NCBI GenBank assembly: GCA_030666035.1
Contig: DAOUYQ010000065.1
Location: 1 to 5,567, forward strand
Reading direction: 5' to 3'
Length of the DNA stretch: 5,567 nucleotides
Source of the DNA: Microcaldota archaeon
GTDB lineage: Archaea; Micrarchaeota; Micrarchaeia; Anstonellales; Bilamarchaeaceae
Below the pieces are notes generated by a model. That model searched no databases. It was given only the letters and a program-made list of their open reading frames with translations, and was not told the DNA's origin. Shown here in pieces: positions 3,420 through 5,567 of the stretch. Position 1 is the stretch's first letter; every line of letters begins with the position of its first letter. The translations under genes and the position numbers were made by a program.

Positions 3420-5567
3420 ACTTTGATTTCCTCTTTCTTTTTCATTGCAAGTTTTAGGTAGGCTCCTGTATAGGTGCCTGAATTTATCAGGTCTTCCGGG
3501 GTTCCCCTTCCTACAATTCTGCCCCCATCAATTCCCCCTTCCGGCCCCAGGTCAATTATCCAGTCTGCATTCTTTAAGACATCCAGGTTGTGCTCGATTA
3601 TTATTACTGAGTTGCCCAGGTCAACCAATCTCTGGAGGACAGAGAGGAGCTTATTTACATCATCAAAGTGCAATCCAGTTGTAGGCTCATCCAGGATGTA
3701 GAGTGTTTTTCCGGTTGATTTTTTGGAAAGCTCAGCTGCAAGTTTTACCCTTTGTGCTTCCCCACCAGATAAGGTTGTTGCGGGCTGCCCGAGCTTGATG
3801 TAGCCTAATCCCACATCCACAACGCTTTGGAGCTTGTTTTTTATTGGGGGGATATTCCTGAAGAATTCAAGTGCCTCATTTACGCTTAATTCCAGTACAT
3901 CTGCAATTGTTTTTCCCTTGTATTCAACTTCCAGTGTTTGGGAATTGTACCTTTTTCCTTTGCATACTTCACAGGGGATATATACATCCGCCAAAAAGTG
4001 CATCTCTATTTTTATGAGGCCGTTTCCCTGGCAGTTTTCGCATCTTCCTGCCGGGACATTGAATGAGAATCTTCCAGGGGCATACCCTCTTGCCCTTGAT
4101 TCAGGGGTTTTTGCAAATAGTTCCCGAATTGGGGTGAATGCCCCAATGTAGGTTGCCGGGTTTGAGCGGGGAGTCCTTCCAATTGGGGCCTGGTCAACCA
4201 TAATTACCTTATCCAGGTTGGAGAGCCCGTGGATGTTTTTGTATTTGCCGGCTTTAAGTTTTGAGCGGTTAAGCTCGTTTGAGACTGCAGGATATAAAGT
4301 TTCAGTAATTAAGGAGGATTTTCCTGAGCCCGAAACGCCACTGATGCAGATTAAGCTTCCAAGCGGGAATTCCCCCCTTATGTTCTTGAGGTTGTTTTGC
4401 TCTGCACCGACTAAAGTGAGCATTGCGGAGGAGCTTCTCCTGCTCGCTGGAATTGGAATTGATTTTCTTCCTGCAAGGTAGTCTCCGGTTAGGGAACCTC
4501 TGTTTGCCATGATTTCCGAAACTGTTCCTTCTGCAACAATTTTTCCCCCAAGCCTTCCTGCGCCCGGGCCCATATCAATTATGTGGTCGGATTCCCACAT
4601 AGTATCCTCATCATGCTCAACTACTACGAGCGTGTTTCCAAGGTCCCGCAATTTTTTAAGAGTGGAGAGAAGCTTTGAATTGTCCCGCTGGTGCAATCCA
4701 ATTGAAGGCTCATCCAGGACATATACTATTCCGCTTAGGTTGGAGCCTATCTGGGTTGCAAGGCGGATTCGCTGGGATTCCCCGGCGGACAGGGTTGCGC
4801 TCTCCCGGGACAGGGTGAGGTAATAGAGCCCTACATTCTCCAGGAATTCAAGCCGGGAATTTATTTCCCTGAGTATGGGCGTTGCGATTTTTTCCTCTGC
4901 CTTTGTAAGCTTTAACTCTTCAGTGAATGCCCGTGCTGCTGCAATTGGGAGGGTGGTGAATTCAATTATGTTTTTGTTTGCGAGTGTGACTGCGAGCATT
5001 TCCTTTTTGAGCTTTGCCCCGTTGCAGAGCGGGCAGGTTTTCTCACGCATGAATTTTGCGATTTCCTCCCTTCTTCGCTCTGATTCGGTCTGGTGATATA
5101 AGCGCTCCAATAGGGGAATTATTCCCTCATGCCTAGAGCGGTACTTGTATTGGGTTTTCCTTTTTTTGCTTTTGTAGGTGAATTGCATTTTCTCTTTTGT
5201 TCCATAGAAGATGATGTTTAGTTTTTCTTCTGGGATTTCCGAGACCGGGATTTTTATGGGGATTTCATGCTTTTTTGCAACTTCAAAAATCTGCCGGGCC
5301 CTCCAGCCCCCTTCCATAAGCCTGCTGAAACAGGTTATTGCACCATCCCAAAGGGAGAGGGATTTATCCGGGATTATCAAGTCCTGGTCAAATTCCATTT
5401 TAAATCCAAGCCCGTGGCACTCAGGGCATGCCCCAAAGGGAGAATTGAATGAGAAATCCCTTGGCTGCAATTCCCCTAAGGATACTCCGTGCTCAGGGCA
5501 TGCATTTTTCTGGGAATACGTTCTCTGCTTGTCTTTGCAGAGTGCAATCATGAAGCCGTTTCCTTCT
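3416..5567 (-). CDS. uvrA: Excinuclease ABC subunit A, partial (N-terminus beyond the window edge)
   Basis: UvrA is the dimeric damage-sensing ATPase that loads UvrB. The frame stays open to the right edge: five codons (EGNGF) precede the ATG at 5551, so that ATG is internal, not a start. About 716 residues are visible; roughly 230 are missing, including the first Walker A and most of the UvrB-binding domain. Numbered from the M at 5551: first zinc module C18, H21, C42, C45; insertion domain with a basic stretch at 127-141; CxxC at 173/176; first ABC signature LSAGES (254-259), Walker B D280-E281 and H313. The second ATPase half has Walker A GVSGSGKSS (405-413), zinc module C504, C507, C527, C530, signature LSGGEA (594-599), Walker B D621-E622 and H654. 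The zinc spacing (24 residues between knuckles) matches E. coli UvrA. It overlaps uvrC by 4 bp, so the two are one operon; the promoter and possibly uvrB lie outside the window. Confidence 0.98.
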   Translation of the reverse strand, partial: EGNGFMIALCKDKQRTYSQKNACPEHGVSLGELQPRDFSFNSPFGACPECHGLGFKMEFDQDLIIPDKSLSLWDGAITCFSRLMEGGWRARQIFEVAKKHEIPIKIPVSEIPEEKLNIIFYGTKEKMQFTYKSKKRKTQYKYRSRHEGIIPLLERLYHQTESERRREEIAKFMREKTCPLCNGAKLKKEMLAVTLANKNIIEFTTLPIAAARAFTEELKLTKAEEKIATPILREINSRLEFLENVGLYYLTLSRESATLSAGESQRIRLATQIGSNLSGIVYVLDEPSIGLHQRDNSKLLSTLKKLRDLGNTLVVVEHDEDTMWESDHIIDMGPGAGRLGGKIVAEGTVSEIMANRGSLTGDYLAGRKSIPIPASRRSSSAMLTLVGAEQNNLKNIRGEFPLGSLICISGVSGSGKSSLITETLYPAVSNELNRSKLKAGKYKNIHGLSNLDKVIMVDQAPIGRTPRSNPATYIGAFTPIRELFAKTPESRARGYAPGRFSFNVPAGRCENCQGNGLIKIEMHFLADVYIPCEVCKGKRYNSQTLEVEYKGKTIADVLELSVNEALEFFRNIPPIKNKLQSVVDVGLGYIKLGQPATTLSGGEAQRVKLAAELSKKSTGKTLYILDEPTTGLHFDDVNKLLSVLQRLVDLGNSVIIIEHNLDVLKNADWIIDLGPEGGIDGGRIVGRGTPEDLINSGTYTGAYLKLAMKKKEEIKV
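3430..3433 (-). promoter_or_regulatory. Ribosome binding site of uvrC inside uvrA
   Basis: Minus-strand GAGG lies 10 nt before the uvrC ATG, within the last codons of uvrA. Together with the ATGA stop-start overlap at 3416-3419 it points to translational coupling, keeping UvrC output tied to UvrA. Confidence 0.4.

Noticed and set aside
5549..5551. ATG at 5551 as the start of uvrA.
   Set aside because: The frame continues upstream to the window edge, and the residue lies at about position 236 of a normal UvrA, just before the first zinc module. The gene is cut by the window, not truncated.
1..5567. A novel defence system, mobile element or CRISPR array.
   Set aside because: No repeats with regular spacing, transposase, integrase, toxin-antitoxin pair or terminal inverted repeats are visible. 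The content is a repair operon plus small proteins.

Overview
The window looks like a piece of an archaeal genome. Two coding starts sit just behind GGTG/GGTGA-type ribosome binding sites, AT-rich TATA-like boxes lie at plausible archaeal distances from gene starts, and one plus-strand gene has no Shine-Dalgarno at all, as expected for a leaderless transcript. The genes are tightly packed and lysine-rich. A small-genome archaeon of the DPANN type is my guess, but the lineage cannot be fixed from sequence alone. The two largest genes are bacterial-type nucleotide excision repair genes, which are known to be patchily present in archaea through transfer from bacteria.

Layout: the right-hand 60% is a minus-strand operon. 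It runs from uvrA (5' end beyond the right edge) into uvrC through a 4-bp ATGA overlap. A DUF1801/YdhG-like small protein follows 48 bp later, either as a third cistron or from its own promoter. UvrA recognises DNA damage and loads UvrB; UvrC then makes both incisions. uvrB is not in the window and may lie upstream of uvrA. The UvrC here has all its catalytic residues and its cysteine cluster, but stops right after the RNase H-like nuclease domain and lacks the usual C-terminal tandem helix-hairpin-helix domain. There is no room downstream for a frameshifted remnant of it.

The left-hand 1.5 kb holds a plus-strand gene of unknown family, convergent with the DUF1801 gene. It is split by a frameshift at a GGGG run near 928-931. 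One added G would give a continuous 300-residue protein. To its left, after a 206-bp intergenic region with divergent promoter-like elements, is a minus-strand gene for a small four-cysteine zinc-ribbon protein.

There is no stretch over 300 bases without a gene. I see no tRNA, rRNA, CRISPR array, insertion sequence or attachment site. The points most worth a second look are the frameshift in the unknown gene and the UvrC without its helix-hairpin-helix domain.
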